A stretch of 64,000 nucleotides of DNA, taken from Tautonia plasticadhaerens (GTDB lineage: Bacteria > Planctomycetota > Planctomycetia > Isosphaerales > Isosphaeraceae). A program made the translations under genes and the position numbers. The notes beneath the pieces are model-generated. The model was given only the letters and a program-made list of their open reading frames with translations. It had not been told where the DNA came from and made no database searches. The DNA is taken from the NCBI RefSeq assembly GCF_007752535.1, contig NZ_CP036426.1:7812001-7876000 (forward strand). Reading direction: 5' to 3'. Position 1 is the stretch's first letter, and each line of letters begins with the position of its first letter. This document shows, in pieces, positions 31,201-40,722 of the stretch.

Positions 31201-31254
31201 GACGGATGCGGCGAAGGCGATTGAACAGACAAAAATCGTGAACACTCGCATCAT
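28231..31254 (-). CDS. Planctomycete cytochrome c / DUF1549 / LamG-like / DUF1553 protein
   Basis: A 1007-aa exported protein. A signal peptide (M-M-R-V-F-T-I-F-V-C-S-I-A-F-A-A-S) precedes a PSCyt1 heme domain (C-L-G-C-H-N). DUF1549 follows with F-V-R-A-R-L, R-R-L-S-F-D-L-L-G-L-P-P-T-P and a second C-A-R-C-H-D-H-K-F-D-P. Between DUF1549 and DUF1553 sits a laminin-G/concanavalin-like beta-sandwich (about residues 460-640: L-E-V-W-V-L-L-D-D-L, L-A-L-S-Y-H-D-D-G-T-I, L-F-G-L-R-H-E). This is the known carbohydrate-binding type of insertion in this family. DUF1553 ends N-S-N-E-F-L-Y-V-D. No good Shine-Dalgarno is visible at 31254. It is coupled by overlap to the DUF1501 gene. Confidence 0.88.
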   Translation of the reverse strand: MMRVFTIFVCSIAFAASVASPSPDLQVRGDGGRFDEEIAPLLSRRCLGCHNASDLKGELDLSRRATVLDGLIVVPGDPAASLLWEHVEADLMPPDEALPAVEKQALRTWIEQGAPWGTDPIDPFHHTSDTRAGYDWWSFRPISRPEPPALDGHGAAPSPIDRFVRARLAAEGLAPSPPADRRTLIRRLSFDLLGLPPTPDQVASFVADPAPDAYERLVDRLLASPHHGERMARGWLDVVRFGESNGFEHDELRSNAWRYRDWLVRAFNDDLPYTAFARLQLAGDVLRPGDPDAVVATGFLVAGAYDSVGQAQQSEAMRAVVRQDELEDIVGTTGQAFLGLTAHCARCHDHKFDPVRQLDYYRLASALGGVRHGERDVTLPREIEAYEDRLASARARLDRLRAERAALIDPVRRRLLDERGDDASRTPTPPEPVARWDFTRPRGESPDSPPVSLRGGASLDLDGLHVGGRGGFAVSEPLGVSLTSKTLEVWVLLDDLDQCGGGAISVQGPDGRVFDAIVFGEQEPRRWMAGSDSFRRTRPFGGPEEAEASDRPVHLALSYHDDGTIAAFRDGQPYGASYRSDGPVRFEAGEARVLFGLRHEPPGGNRFLSGVILRANLYDRALAADEVAASFRSAGEPIAHEEILALLGPGDRAALDRIEAELAEARRILDEPRPERLAYAVAPKDPEPSHLLIRGNPGQPGEVVSPGGVPAVPGPDADFGLPPDAADGSRRRALAEWIAHPENPLFARTIVNRLWQDHFGVGIVETPNDLGFNGGRPSHPELLDWLASELIRQGWSLKALRRAIVCSETYRQSSRNRPEAAALDADNRLLWRMSPRRLEAESLRDAMLAVSGTLRRSMGGPGDPDFRHRIRGGTHFYDMDPALDAEAPRRSLYRVWARGGRNPLLDTFDCPDPSTTAPTRRVTTTPLQALALLNNDFVLECVDRLADRLEREAPGDPEGQVERAYRLAFGRPPNVAEADRATRSVREFGPAVLCRAILNSNEFLYVD

Positions 31255-31502
31255 CGGACGATCCGTTGCTGGGGTCGCCCAGGCGGGCCTCGATCGCCGA
31301 GGAATGCCGCGGCGATCCAATTCGCTCGATCGGATCGGAGAACCCGTCAACCCCACCCCTTACTCTCCCCCATCATGGGCAGGACCGCAATGGCCCGTCC
31401 CGGCGCCGGGACGGCAACCAGGACGACACACGGCGAGATGAGAACCCGAGGTTTCCACCGATTCGTCACGGCATCGCTCCTCCCTCCGGGCGGTCGTCGC
31501 GG

Positions 31503-32759
31503 TCAGGAAGGCGCCAGGCGGTTCGGGCGGGCCCATCGGACCCGGGCGAGCAGGGTGTCGCCGCTCCAGGAATCGGAGGGCAGGGTCTCGCCGACCGTCA
31601 CCCAGGACTCTCCCGGGGAGGCGGCGACCGTGTGGAAGTTGCCCATGCGGGCGACGTGGGCCGCGTCGTCGATGCCGTCGCCGATCAGGGGCAGGGCCAC
31701 GCGCTCGCTGTCCCGGATCAGCTGGAGGGAGTCCCGATCGACCTCGGCGAGGTAGAGCGGGGCCCGCCATCTCATGACGTTGACATTCTCCTCGGCCTTG
31801 CGGGTGTAGACGAGGACGAGGGCGTCGGAGTGCGTGAGCCAGTGTTGCTGCGTGGTCGACATCGTCAGGGGCTCGCCGTCGTCCCAGCACCAGGGGCGGG
31901 GAGGGTCCCAGGCCAGGCCGTCGTCGGAGGAGGAGACGTAACCCCTCCGATCCTCGGCGCGGATCGTCATGAACACCCGGCCGTCGAGCCGGGCGAGGGA
32001 GGGCTCCAGCAGGCCCCGGCCGCCGGCGTTGATCAGCTCGGTGCCGACCGCTCGGATCCGCAGCTCGGCGCCGTCGAACGAGCAGCGGGCCGAGGTGACG
32101 GAGCGGTGGGTGCGGCCTTCGGGACCGAAGGAAAGCGGGAGGAGGATGTCCCCGTCGTCGAGGACGATTCGCTGCGAGCAGCCGCAGGTGTAGATGGCCG
32201 ATCCCCTCGGGTCGTCCCATTCCAGGCGACGGGGCTCGGACCATCGGCCGTCGCCGGATCGGACGGTGGAGACGGGCCACCGGGCCTCCTGGGGGCGGGC
32301 GAGGACGCCGTCCTCGTAGTAGACGTTGTGGCCGACGGCGAGCACGGTGCCGGTGGGCGGGTGGTACTCGGGGACCACGTCGCAGACGCCCATCTCCCGG
32401 CCTTCGCCGAGGTTGACGCGGCCGAGGCCGGGGATCGGCCCCGGGACGCTCCAGGAGCGGCCGAGGTCGGCCGAGGTCGTCCAGTGGACCGGGCCGAAGA
32501 CGTCGGAGCCGCCGATCGACTGCAAGGTCATCAGGGCGGTCGGCCCCTCGGGTCCCGGGATCATGCAGGGGCGGGGGTGGAACCACGTCGTCCCTCCCCG
32601 CCGGCCTGGGAAGATGACCTCGCGATCGATCTCGGAGACGAGCCCGTCGACCCGGGGCAAGGGCGAGGCGGTTGAACGGGCCGAGGCCAGCAGGGAGGCC
32701 AGGCCGACCCCCGAGCCGAGGAACGAGCGACGAGCGATGGGTGAACTTCCGAATCCCAT
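31503..32759 (-). CDS. Sialidase-like (BNR-repeat) exported protein
   Basis: A 418-aa protein with a twin-arginine signal (I-A-R-R-S-F-L-G-S-G-V-G-L-A). The body reads as a six-bladed exo-sialidase propeller with Asp-box-like segments (S-A-D-L-G-R-S-W, S-S-D-D-G-L-A-W) and several G-R-V-F-M-T-I-R-type strands. It may cleave terminal sugars or only bind them; I did not identify the full arginine triad. ATG 32759 is preferred; ATG 32774 in frame adds five residues and neither has a strong Shine-Dalgarno. It lies upstream of, and in the same direction as, the cytochrome/DUF1501 pair, 248 bp away. Confidence 0.78.
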   Translation of the reverse strand: MGFGSSPIARRSFLGSGVGLASLLASARSTASPLPRVDGLVSEIDREVIFPGRRGGTTWFHPRPCMIPGPEGPTALMTLQSIGGSDVFGPVHWTTSADLGRSWSVPGPIPGLGRVNLGEGREMGVCDVVPEYHPPTGTVLAVGHNVYYEDGVLARPQEARWPVSTVRSGDGRWSEPRRLEWDDPRGSAIYTCGCSQRIVLDDGDILLPLSFGPEGRTHRSVTSARCSFDGAELRIRAVGTELINAGGRGLLEPSLARLDGRVFMTIRAEDRRGYVSSSDDGLAWDPPRPWCWDDGEPLTMSTTQQHWLTHSDALVLVYTRKAEENVNVMRWRAPLYLAEVDRDSLQLIRDSERVALPLIGDGIDDAAHVARMGNFHTVAASPGESWVTVGETLPSDSWSGDTLLARVRWARPNRLAPS

Positions 32760-32972
32760 GGATTGATGTCTCATCCGACCGGTCGAACGGAGGGGCCTGG
32801 GCACGACGCGAGAGGAGGGGCCGGTGCGGTTGTCGAGGCGTCTGCCCCCCGTCGTCAAACCCGGCATCATGCATCCGAGACATTCGCCGCGATCTTGCCG
32901 TGACCCCGCCACAATAGTTGTTAAACTCGGACACAGCCAGGATCGATCCCAATTCTCGAAATGGAGGTTGGC
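32760..32972. promoter_or_regulatory. Divergent promoter region
   Basis: 213 bp separate the sialidase-like gene (minus) from the DUF1501 gene (plus). The segment 32905-32935 (cacaatagttgttaaactcgg) is the AT-richest part and is the probable promoter core. Boxes cannot be assigned with confidence. Confidence 0.35.
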
Positions 32973-34376
32973 GTGCTGTCGATCACCGGACCGGCCTCTC
33001 GATATTGCGACGGGGTGTCGCGACGCGGATTCCTGCGGATGGGGGGCCTCGCCCTGGGCGGGATGTCGCTGCCGGGGATCCTGCGGGCGGAGGAGCGGGC
33101 GGGCGTCGGGTCGTCGGAGAAGGCGGTCATCATGGTGCTGCTGCCGGGGGGGCCGCCGCACCTGGACATGTTCGACCTGAAGCCCGAGGCCCCGGCCGAG
33201 ATCCGGGGCGAGTTCCACCCGATCGGGACGAGCGTGCCCGGCATCGAGATCTGCGAGTTGATGCCCCGGCTGGCGGCGTCGATGGACAAGTTCGCGGTCG
33301 TCCGGTCGCTCGTCGGCGGGGTGGACGACCACAACCTGCACCAATGCCTCACCGGCTGGGAGAGCCACCCGCAGCAGGGGGATTCCCGGAACATCCCCGG
33401 CTATCCCGTCGGCGGCTGGCCGTCGATCGGCTCGGTGCTCTCGAAGCTGAAGGGGCCGACCGAACCGGCCGTGCCGCCGTTCCTCAGCCTGGCGCCGCCG
33501 CAGACGGAGTCGACCACCCGGGCCTCGCTCAACCAGCCCGGCTACCTCGGCGCCGCCCACGCCGGGTTCGAGCCCCTGAAGAAGGCCGAGGACGACCTGA
33601 CCCTCTCCGGGATCGACCTGGCCCGTCTCTCCGACCGCCGGGCCCTGCTCGGGAGCCTCGACCGGTTCCGGTCGGAGATGGATCGCCGCCGGGCGGTCTC
33701 GGCCTTCGACGCCTACACGGATCAGGCGTTCGACCTGCTCACGTCGAGCAAGGTCGCCCACGCGCTGGACCTCTCCCGGGAGGATCCTCGCACGCTGGCC
33801 CGCTACGGCGCCCCGTCCGGGGCCGAGCCGGAACTCGGCGGGCCGAAGCTGCTGGAGAACTTCCTGATCGCCCGGAGGCTGGTCGACGCCGGGGTCCGTT
33901 GCGTGACGCTCGCCTTCAGCCCCTGGCCGCTGGAGCGGGAGAGCCGGGGCGGCTTCAACTGGGACTGGCACTTCGACAACTTCCGCAAGGCCCGGGTCGC
34001 CCTGCCGATGCTCGACCAGGGCCTGACGGCGCTGGTCGAGGACCTGGAGGCGAGCGGGCGGCTGGACGACGTCTCGATCGTCGTCTGGGGGGAGTTCGGC
34101 CGATCGCCCAAAATCAACAAGGACGCCGGCCGGGACCACTGGGCGCACGTCGGCTCCTGCCTGCTCGCCGGCGGGGGGATGAAGACCGGCCAGGTGATCG
34201 GCCGGACGGACAAACTCGGTTCTCGGGCCGTCGAGCGACCGGTGCACTACCGGGAGGTCTTCGCCACGCTCTACGACCGGCTCGGCATCAACGCCTCCGA
34301 GACCTTCCTCCGGGACCTGGGGGACCGGCCGATCGCGCTGGTGGACGATCGCCCGCCGATCGCCGAGCTGGTATGA
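32973..34376 (+). CDS. DUF1501 protein (Tat-exported)
   Basis: A 467-aa protein, first of a three-gene set (DUF1501, cytochrome/DUF1553, DUF1501). Twin-arginine signal: S-R-R-G-F-L-R-M-G-G-L-A-L-G-G. Family blocks: V-L-L-P-G-G-P-P-H-L-D-M-F-D, G-V-R-C-V-T-L-A-F, W-G-E-F-G-R-S-P-K, G-R-D-H-W-A-H-V. The GTG at 32973 is chosen because TGGAGG lies 6-7 bases before it; that Shine-Dalgarno is inside the codons that would follow the alternative ATG at 32961. The family is sulfatase-like; activity unproven. Confidence 0.88.
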   Translation: MLSITGPASRYCDGVSRRGFLRMGGLALGGMSLPGILRAEERAGVGSSEKAVIMVLLPGGPPHLDMFDLKPEAPAEIRGEFHPIGTSVPGIEICELMPRLAASMDKFAVVRSLVGGVDDHNLHQCLTGWESHPQQGDSRNIPGYPVGGWPSIGSVLSKLKGPTEPAVPPFLSLAPPQTESTTRASLNQPGYLGAAHAGFEPLKKAEDDLTLSGIDLARLSDRRALLGSLDRFRSEMDRRRAVSAFDAYTDQAFDLLTSSKVAHALDLSREDPRTLARYGAPSGAEPELGGPKLLENFLIARRLVDAGVRCVTLAFSPWPLERESRGGFNWDWHFDNFRKARVALPMLDQGLTALVEDLEASGRLDDVSIVVWGEFGRSPKINKDAGRDHWAHVGSCLLAGGGMKTGQVIGRTDKLGSRAVERPVHYREVFATLYDRLGINASETFLRDLGDRPIALVDDRPPIAELV

Positions 34377-34510
34377 TTCCCGGATCGAGCCGATCCGGTC
34401 GCGTCTCCTCTCCCCCGCGGCCTTCTTCGGCCCCGGTCGCATTCGCGACCGGGGCCCCTCCCCTGCTCCGCCCGCCTCGCCCCCAGGACCGTCGACCCAG
34501 GGCAGCCACG

Positions 34511-37465
34511 ATGATGACGACGCCCGCACTCGCCTGCATGTTGCTGGGAGCGGTTCCGGCGCTCGGCCCGGCCGTCGGGGCCGACACGGCCGATCGCGCC
34601 CCATCTCGCTTCGAGCGGGAGGTCCGGCCGATCCTGGAGGCCCGGTGCCTGAGTTGCCACGGCGTCGAGAAGACAAGCGCGGGCCTCGACCTGACGACCC
34701 TGGAGGGGATGCTCGCCGGGGGAGAGGGTGGGGAGCCGGGAATCGTCCCCGGCGACCCGGATTCCAGCCTCGTGATCGACGTGATCGCCTCGGGCCTCAT
34801 GCCGCCCGACCCCGATCAGGCACCGTCGGCGGAGGAACTGGCGACGCTCCGGGATTGGGTCGCCACCGGGGCCGAGTCCGACCTGCAAGCGACCTCCGGC
34901 GCGGTCGACGACCGGGGGCGTGACCGACTCGCCCTGGAGATCTTCCACCTGCTCGACTTCCGATGCGTCGACTGCCACGGCCGGCACGGCACCGAGGGGG
35001 GCCTGGACCTCCGGACGGCCGCCTCGGCCATCGCCGGGGGGGACTCGGGGCCGGCGGTCGTGCCGGGGGATCCGGCGGCGAGCCCAATGATCCGTCGGCT
35101 CGCCGACGACGAGATGCCCCCCCGGATCGGCCGATTCGACCTGTCGATCAAGCCGATCACCGAGCCAGAGCTGGACCTGATCCGCTCCTGGATCGAGGCG
35201 GGGGCCCCGGAATTCCCCGATCGGGAGGTCCTGGTCGACGACGAGTCGACCGTCGACGAGGATGACCGCTCCTGGTGGTCGTTCCAGCCGCCGAGGGAAC
35301 CGAAGCTGCCGGAAGTGGGTCGACCGGATCTCGTCTCCAACCCGATCGACGCCTTCCTGCTCGATCGGCTGGAACGGGCCGGGCTCGGGTATTCGCCCGA
35401 GGCCGACCGCCGGGCCCTGATCCGTCGGCTGAGCTTCGACCTCACCGGCCTGCCGCCGACCCCTGAGCAGGTCGACGCCTTCCTGACAGACGACCGGCCC
35501 GACGCCTACGAGCGCCTGGTCGACGCGATGCTCGCCTCCCCGCGATACGGCGAGCGCTGGGCCCAGCCCTGGCTGGACGCGGCCGGGTTCGTCGAGTCGG
35601 AGGGGAGTGACGGCTCCGACCCGGTCCGGGAGCAGTACCACCGGTTTCGGGACTACGTGGTCCGGTCCATCAACGACGACACGCCCTTCGATCGATTCGT
35701 CCGGGAGCAGCTCGCCGGGGACGAGCTGGCCGACTGGCTGGGCGAGCCCGAGCTTTCCCCGGAAGGAGAAGACGCAATCGTCGCGACCGGCTTCCTCCGC
35801 TCGGTGGTCGACCCGACCGATCGGCCGGTCCACAACTTCCCGCCCGACCGGCAGCAGGTCCTGGCGGACACGGTGGGCGTGGTCGGGTCGAGCCTGATGG
35901 GGCTCACGATCGGCTGCGCCCGGTGTCACAGCCACAAGTATGACCCGATCTCCCAGGCCGACTACGCCCGGCTCACCGCCGTCTTCGCCGCCGCCTTCAC
36001 GCCCCAGGATTGGCTCAAGCCTCGGGAACGGCTGGTCCCGCTCGCCTCCCGGGCGGAGCGCGAGGCCGCCGAGGCGCACAATGACGCGGTCGATGGCGAG
36101 ATCGCCCCGATCCGAACGCGAACCGAATCGCTGGAGAAGGAGGCCCGGTCGGACCTGCTCGATCGCCGGGTGGGGCCGCTCCCGGAACCGATCCGGGCCG
36201 ACGTGAAGGCCGCCCTGCTGCTCGGGGCCGACGACCGGGACGCGGTCCAGTCTTACCTGGCCGAGAAGTTCGCCGAGCTTGGAACGATCACCAGGGAGGA
36301 GCTGGACGAGGCCTTCCCCGACTTCAAGGCCGAGTCGGCCCGGTTGAAAGCCGAGATCGACGCGCTCGAATCGGAGAAGATCACGCTACCGACGGCCCGG
36401 GCCCTGGTGGACACCGGCCCCGACCCGGCGCCCTACTACCTCCAGATCCGGGGAGACGCCTATCGCCGGGGGGCCGTGGCCCCTCCCGACGTGCCCTCCG
36501 TGTTCAAGGAGGTGGCCGGTGGGCTCGACGTGGAGGAGCCCTGGCCCGACGCGCCGACGACCGGCCGCCGGCTCGCCTTCGCCCGATGGCTCACGCAGCC
36601 GGGGCACCCGCTCACGAGCCGGGTGTTCGTCAACCGGGCCTGGCAGCAGGTCTTCGGCCGGGGGATCGTGGCGACGGTCGACAATTTCGGCCTGACCGGC
36701 TCGCCGCCGTCGCATCCGGAGCTGCTCGACTGGCTGGCCGTCGAGTTCGTCCGGGGGGGCTGGAGCCAGAAGCACCTGATCCGGCTGCTCGTCACCTCCC
36801 GGGCGTACCGGCAGGGGTCGGCCGTTCGCCCCGAGGCCCGGGAGGTCGACCCCGACAACCTGCTGCTCTGGCGGATGCCCCTGAGGAGACTCCAGGCCGA
36901 GTGGGTCCGGGACGCCACCCTGCTGGCCGCCGGGACGATGAACGACCGGATGTTCGGCCCGTCCGTGCCGGTGGAGGCCGACGCGGAGGGGGTGGTGCAG
37001 GCGGCCCCGGGCGGCGAGGGGGACCGCAGGAGCATTTATCTGCTCCACCGTCGATCGCAGCCGACGACGATCCTCGAACTGTTCGACGCCCCCCAGATGA
37101 ACCCGAACTGCCTGGAGCGCCGTTCCTCGATCGTCGCCTCCCAGGCGCTGTTGCTGCTCAACGGGGACTGGCTCCGGGGCCAGGCCGAGGCGTTGGCCGG
37201 GGCGATCGAGGCCGAGGAAGGCCGGGACGAATCCCGGAGGATCGCGCGGGCCTATCTCCGGGTCCTGAACCGCACCCCCAGCCGGGCGGAATCGGCACGG
37301 GCCTCGGCATTCCTGGCCGAGCAGGCCGACGCCTACCGGGATGCCCCCCCCTGCTCCGACGGCGAGCCGGCCGCCGAGGAAGACATTCCGGATCCGTCTC
37401 ACCTCGCCCTGACGGACCTCTGCCACGTCCTGCTCAACTCCCCCGAGTTCCACTACCTCGACTGA
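34511..37465 (+). CDS. Planctomycete cytochrome c (two N-terminal heme domains) / DUF1549 / DUF1553 protein
   Basis: A 984-aa exported protein. Unlike the two other copies in the window it has two PSCyt1 domains in tandem, with C-L-S-C-H-G near residue 45 and C-V-D-C-H-G-R-H-G near residue 155. DUF1549 follows with [12 protein letters not shown], a charged helical stretch (about 520-620) and DUF1553, ending N-S-P-E-F-H-Y-L-D. Three CxxCH sites suggest several hemes. It sits 134 bp after one DUF1501 gene and 53 bp before another, so all three are probably co-expressed. Confidence 0.9.
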   Translation: MMTTPALACMLLGAVPALGPAVGADTADRAPSRFEREVRPILEARCLSCHGVEKTSAGLDLTTLEGMLAGGEGGEPGIVPGDPDSSLVIDVIASGLMPPDPDQAPSAEELATLRDWVATGAESDLQATSGAVDDRGRDRLALEIFHLLDFRCVDCHGRHGTEGGLDLRTAASAIAGGDSGPAVVPGDPAASPMIRRLADDEMPPRIGRFDLSIKPITEPELDLIRSWIEAGAPEFPDREVLVDDESTVDEDDRSWWSFQPPREPKLPEVGRPDLVSNPIDAFLLDRLERAGLGYSPEADRRALIRRLSFDLTGLPPTPEQVDAFLTDDRPDAYERLVDAMLASPRYGERWAQPWLDAAGFVESEGSDGSDPVREQYHRFRDYVVRSINDDTPFDRFVREQLAGDELADWLGEPELSPEGEDAIVATGFLRSVVDPTDRPVHNFPPDRQQVLADTVGVVGSSLMGLTIGCARCHSHKYDPISQADYARLTAVFAAAFTPQDWLKPRERLVPLASRAEREAAEAHNDAVDGEIAPIRTRTESLEKEARSDLLDRRVGPLPEPIRADVKAALLLGADDRDAVQSYLAEKFAELGTITREELDEAFPDFKAESARLKAEIDALESEKITLPTARALVDTGPDPAPYYLQIRGDAYRRGAVAPPDVPSVFKEVAGGLDVEEPWPDAPTTGRRLAFARWLTQPGHPLTSRVFVNRAWQQVFGRGIVATVDNFGLTGSPPSHPELLDWLAVEFVRGGWSQKHLIRLLVTSRAYRQGSAVRPEAREVDPDNLLLWRMPLRRLQAEWVRDATLLAAGTMNDRMFGPSVPVEADAEGVVQAAPGGEGDRRSIYLLHRRSQPTTILELFDAPQMNPNCLERRSSIVASQALLLLNGDWLRGQAEALAGAIEAEEGRDESRRIARAYLRVLNRTPSRAESARASAFLAEQADAYRDAPPCSDGEPAAEEDIPDPSHLALTDLCHVLLNSPEFHYLD

Positions 37466-37518
37466 ACCGATTCGGGCCCGACCACCCCCCTCGCCCGCCC
37501 CGCCGGAGGATCGCTCGC

Positions 37519-38964
37519 ATGGCCGCCGACGCCCCCTGGAACGTGCCTAGCCGACGCGACTGGTTCCGCCAGATGGGCCGGGGGCTCAACGCCTCGGCCC
37601 TGGCCTACCTGCTCGCCGGCGACCTCGGATCTCGGGCCGCCTCCGGTCGTGCCTCCGACGGCGGCGGGCCGATCCACGACCTGTCGCCGAAGACGCCGCA
37701 CCTGGAGCCCCGGGCGAAGTCGGTCATCCAGCTGTTCATGCCGGGGGGCCCCTCGTCGATCGACCTGTTCGACCCGAAGCCCCTGGTGAAGGCCTACGAG
37801 GGGAAGCCGTACCCGGGCGTGGTCGACACGCTGGTGCCGGCCAACGCGGGCAACCTGATGCCCAGCCCGTTCAAATTCACCAGGCACGGGGAGTCGGGGA
37901 TCGAGGTCAGCGAGCTGATGCCGCTCCTGGCCGGGTGCGTCGACCTGATGACCTTCATCCGGTCGATGAAGACGGAGCACCTGAACCACGAGCCGGCGAT
38001 CTGGATGTTCAACTCGGGGATGATCATCCCCGGCCGGCCGAGCATGGGGTCCTGGGTCGTCTACGGGCTGGGGACGGAGAACCGGGACCTGCCCGCGTAT
38101 GTCGCGCTGGACGACCCGAAGGGGATGCCGCTGGACGGCATCCGCAACTGGGCGGCCGGCTGGCTGCCGCCGATCTACCAGGGGACCCGGATCCGCTCCG
38201 AAGGGGCCCCGCTGCCGAACCTCTCCCCGGCCTTCGACGGCCCCGAGGCCGCCCAGCGGGGCCGGCTCCGCCTGCTGGCCGAGATGGCGGAGGAGCATCG
38301 ACTGGGCCGCCCCGGGGAGGCCGAGCTGGACGCCCGGATCAGCAGCTACGAGCTGGCGGCCCGGATGCAGCTGTCGGCCACATCGGCATTGGACCTCGAC
38401 GGCGAGCCGGAGGAGACGAGGAGGCTCTACGGCCTCGACGACGAGCGGACCGCCTCCTTCGGCCGCCGCTGCCTGATGGCCCGGAGGCTGGTCGAGCGGG
38501 GCGTCCGGTTCGTGCAGCTGTTCACCGAGGGGGTGATCTGGGACCACCACGGCCGGATCTTCGACGGCCTCCGGGACGCCTGCGCCGGGATCGACCGCCC
38601 GATCGCCGGGCTGATGATCGACCTGCAACGCCGGGGCCTGCTGGACGACACGCTCGTGCTCTGGGGGGGCGAGTTCGGCCGCCTGCCGATCTCCGAGAAC
38701 GGCGACGGACGGGACCACAACCCGCTGGGGTTCACCCTCTGGATGGCCGGGGGCGGGCTGAAGCCCGGCCACGTCCACGGCGCGACCGACGAATTCGGCT
38801 ACAAGGCCGTCGAGGGGGAGGTCACGGTGCCCGACCTGCACGCGACGATCCTCCGCCTGCTCGGCCTCGACCATGCCCGTCTCACCTACCCCGTCCACGG
38901 CCTGGACGAGAGCCTGATCAGCACCCTGTACCAGGCGAGGGTGGTCGAGGAGATCCTCGCCTGA
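37519..38964 (+). CDS. DUF1501 protein
   Basis: A 481-aa protein. The N-terminus S-R-R-D-W-F-R-Q-M-G-R-G-L-N-A-S-A-L-A-Y-L-L-A-G is a Tat-like signal. DUF1501 blocks: L-F-M-P-G-G-P-S-S-I-D-L-F-D-P-K-P, V-S-E-L-M-P-L-L-A-G, G-V-R-F-V-Q-L-F, W-G-G-E-F-G-R-L-P and G-R-D-H-N-P-L-G-F-T-L-W-M-A-G-G-G. GGAGG lies 9 bases before ATG 37519. It follows the cytochrome/DUF1553 gene by 53 bp, without the 11-bp overlap seen in the two other pairs. Confidence 0.9.
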   Translation: MAADAPWNVPSRRDWFRQMGRGLNASALAYLLAGDLGSRAASGRASDGGGPIHDLSPKTPHLEPRAKSVIQLFMPGGPSSIDLFDPKPLVKAYEGKPYPGVVDTLVPANAGNLMPSPFKFTRHGESGIEVSELMPLLAGCVDLMTFIRSMKTEHLNHEPAIWMFNSGMIIPGRPSMGSWVVYGLGTENRDLPAYVALDDPKGMPLDGIRNWAAGWLPPIYQGTRIRSEGAPLPNLSPAFDGPEAAQRGRLRLLAEMAEEHRLGRPGEAELDARISSYELAARMQLSATSALDLDGEPEETRRLYGLDDERTASFGRRCLMARRLVERGVRFVQLFTEGVIWDHHGRIFDGLRDACAGIDRPIAGLMIDLQRRGLLDDTLVLWGGEFGRLPISENGDGRDHNPLGFTLWMAGGGLKPGHVHGATDEFGYKAVEGEVTVPDLHATILRLLGLDHARLTYPVHGLDESLISTLYQARVVEEILA

Positions 38965-39111
38965 TCCGGGGACATGCCCCCAGACAGATTGGGCCGAGGG
39001 CCGGCGATGGCGTACCGGAAGGATGAAGAAAAAGGCGGGGACGAGTCGATAGGATCAGGGAAAACCGGCAGGAATTCGGTTCGATCGATCGTCCGCAAGG
39101 AGGCGACGGCG

Positions 39112-40560
39112 ATGGGGAGATCGCGAGATTCGAGGCGGGCTCGCGGTCCGCGCCGCACGATGCTGCCGGGCGTCGAGCCGCTGGACGGCAGGGTGCTGCT
39201 GTCGGGGGCGACGGTGGCGGTGGGCAAGCTCGGCCCGTTCATCGAGCCGGGGGCGATCCGGCCGAGGCTCCGGCAGGCGCCGACGGTGGTGAACGCCTCG
39301 CCGGCCCTGAATCAGTACCTGATCGCCCTGCTCGGCCCCGAGGAGATGGAGCAGGTGAGGGCCCAGGCGGCGGCCCGGGGGGTCGGCTTCCGGCCCTCGC
39401 TGTACCAGAGGGTTCTCTCCCAGCCCCCGGTCGGCAGCATCCTCGGCTCGCTAGACACCTACACGCTGCTGAACTCCCCCGCCACCCAGGCCCTGGTCGG
39501 CTTCAACACGGTCGCCCCGGACTCCGAGGCGACGGTGCGCTACACCGTGCCGGCCGAGAACATCATCGGCATCGAGACGGGTGCGACCACGGTCCAGATC
39601 CCCCCCGACGGGAACCAGGCGGGCTTCATCGCCACGGTCCCGAACCAGGGGGTCCGCGAGTTGCCCGAGGGGAGTTTCGTGGTCGACGTGCCGATCGACC
39701 AGATCCCGGCCGACGCCCCCGCGCCGCCCCCGGACACGGTGGGCACCGGGGCGCTCTCGCCGATCTACCGGGGCACCGGGCCGCTGCTCACCCAGGCCCT
39801 GCTGACGGGCCTGCACCAGCGGGGGCCGAACGCGCCGGTCGTGGTGCGGGGGCTGCGGACCTCCCGGCTGCTGGGAGATCCCCGGGTGGTGCCACACGGG
39901 TTGCAGGCGAACTACCTGCGGCTGATGCGGGTGGCCGTCGAGCGGGACGCGTTCGACCCGACCCAGGCGCAATCCCAGCAGATCGCCGACGGCATCCAGC
40001 AGTTCTTCGCCGAGGTCGGCGACCTCGACGCGGCCGGTGCGTTCTCCCCGTCCGTCCCGCTGCCCACCTCGCCGAACCCGCTCGCAGGGGCGAGGCTGGG
40101 CGGCACGCTCCAGGTGACCAACGGGGCGACCCGGGACCTCGTCAACGTGGCGCCGGGCCAGTCCGGGCTCCAGCTCTTCGGCCTGAACTTCCCGGGCCGA
40201 ATCGACTCCGGCTACGTGATCGCCGCCAACGGCGATTACGGGCTGGTCCTCTCGGCCAGGGGCCCCTTGCAGGCCGCCCCCGCCGGGTTCGACACCGACG
40301 TGGTCGGCGGCGACGTCCGGGTGGAGCTGAGCAACGCCACCCGCCTGACCGACCTGAACGGCCTCCGGGTCGAGGAAGGGACCTACGTCGGTTCCGTCGT
40401 CTCGGGAGAGGTCACCACGTCCCGGGCGGGCGACCTCGCCACCCTCGGGGCCTCGGCCGGATTCGGCACCGGACTGGCATTCGGCACTGGGGTCTCGTAC
40501 ACGAAGGTCATCCCGCTGGGGAACCTGAATGCGTTGATCCCGCAGTTCCCGCCGTCGTGA
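39112..40560 (+). CDS. Putative surface/extracellular protein of unknown function
   Basis: A 482-aa protein I do not recognise. An Arg-rich start leads into G-V-E-P-L-D-G-R-V-L-L-S-G at about residues 22-34, close to the L-E-P/S-R-x-L-L-S motif found at the N-termini of many planctomycete extracellular proteins. The rest is rich in Gly, Pro, Val and Asn with beta-strand character and no transmembrane segment. Repeated statements such as A-G-F-I-A-T-V-P-N and G-S-F-V-V-D-V-P suggest domain-like beta units. AAGGAGG lies 8 bases before ATG 39112, which outranks the longer frame from 38974. Confidence 0.7.
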   Translation: MGRSRDSRRARGPRRTMLPGVEPLDGRVLLSGATVAVGKLGPFIEPGAIRPRLRQAPTVVNASPALNQYLIALLGPEEMEQVRAQAAARGVGFRPSLYQRVLSQPPVGSILGSLDTYTLLNSPATQALVGFNTVAPDSEATVRYTVPAENIIGIETGATTVQIPPDGNQAGFIATVPNQGVRELPEGSFVVDVPIDQIPADAPAPPPDTVGTGALSPIYRGTGPLLTQALLTGLHQRGPNAPVVVRGLRTSRLLGDPRVVPHGLQANYLRLMRVAVERDAFDPTQAQSQQIADGIQQFFAEVGDLDAAGAFSPSVPLPTSPNPLAGARLGGTLQVTNGATRDLVNVAPGQSGLQLFGLNFPGRIDSGYVIAANGDYGLVLSARGPLQAAPAGFDTDVVGGDVRVELSNATRLTDLNGLRVEEGTYVGSVVSGEVTTSRAGDLATLGASAGFGTGLAFGTGVSYTKVIPLGNLNALIPQFPPS

Positions 40561-40594
40561 TCGCCCGCTGTTGTGATCCCGTTCGCTCATCTGG

Positions 40595-40626
40595 CCCCCC
40601 TCTTCCCGCGGACGGGAAGAGGGGGG
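40595..40626. terminator. Strong hairpin between convergent genes
   Basis: A perfect 14-bp inverted repeat: CCCCCCTCTTCCCG at 40595-40608 and CGGGAAGAGGGGGG at 40613-40626, with loop CGGA. It lies 35 bp after the stop of the plus-strand gene and about 100 bp from the stop of the minus-strand gene. There is no long T-run, but the stem should be very stable in RNA from either strand. Bidirectional termination is inference. Confidence 0.6.
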
Positions 40627-40661
40627 TTGGCATTTGTCGGGGTTGTGGGACTCGCCCGATC

Positions 40662-40717
40662 CCCCTCACCCGGGCTTTGCCCACCCTCTCCCCCGCGGAC
40701 GGGTGCGAGGGTCGGAG
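40662..40717 (-). repeat. Dispersed intergenic repeat, copy 2
   Basis: The reverse complement closely matches 8156-8211: tccgaccctcgcacccgtcc, gcgggggagagggt, then gcccgggtgagggg. It lies just outside the 3' end of the beta-helix gene (stop at 40723-40725), beside the 14-bp hairpin. Confidence 0.7.
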
Positions 40718-40722
40718 GGTGT

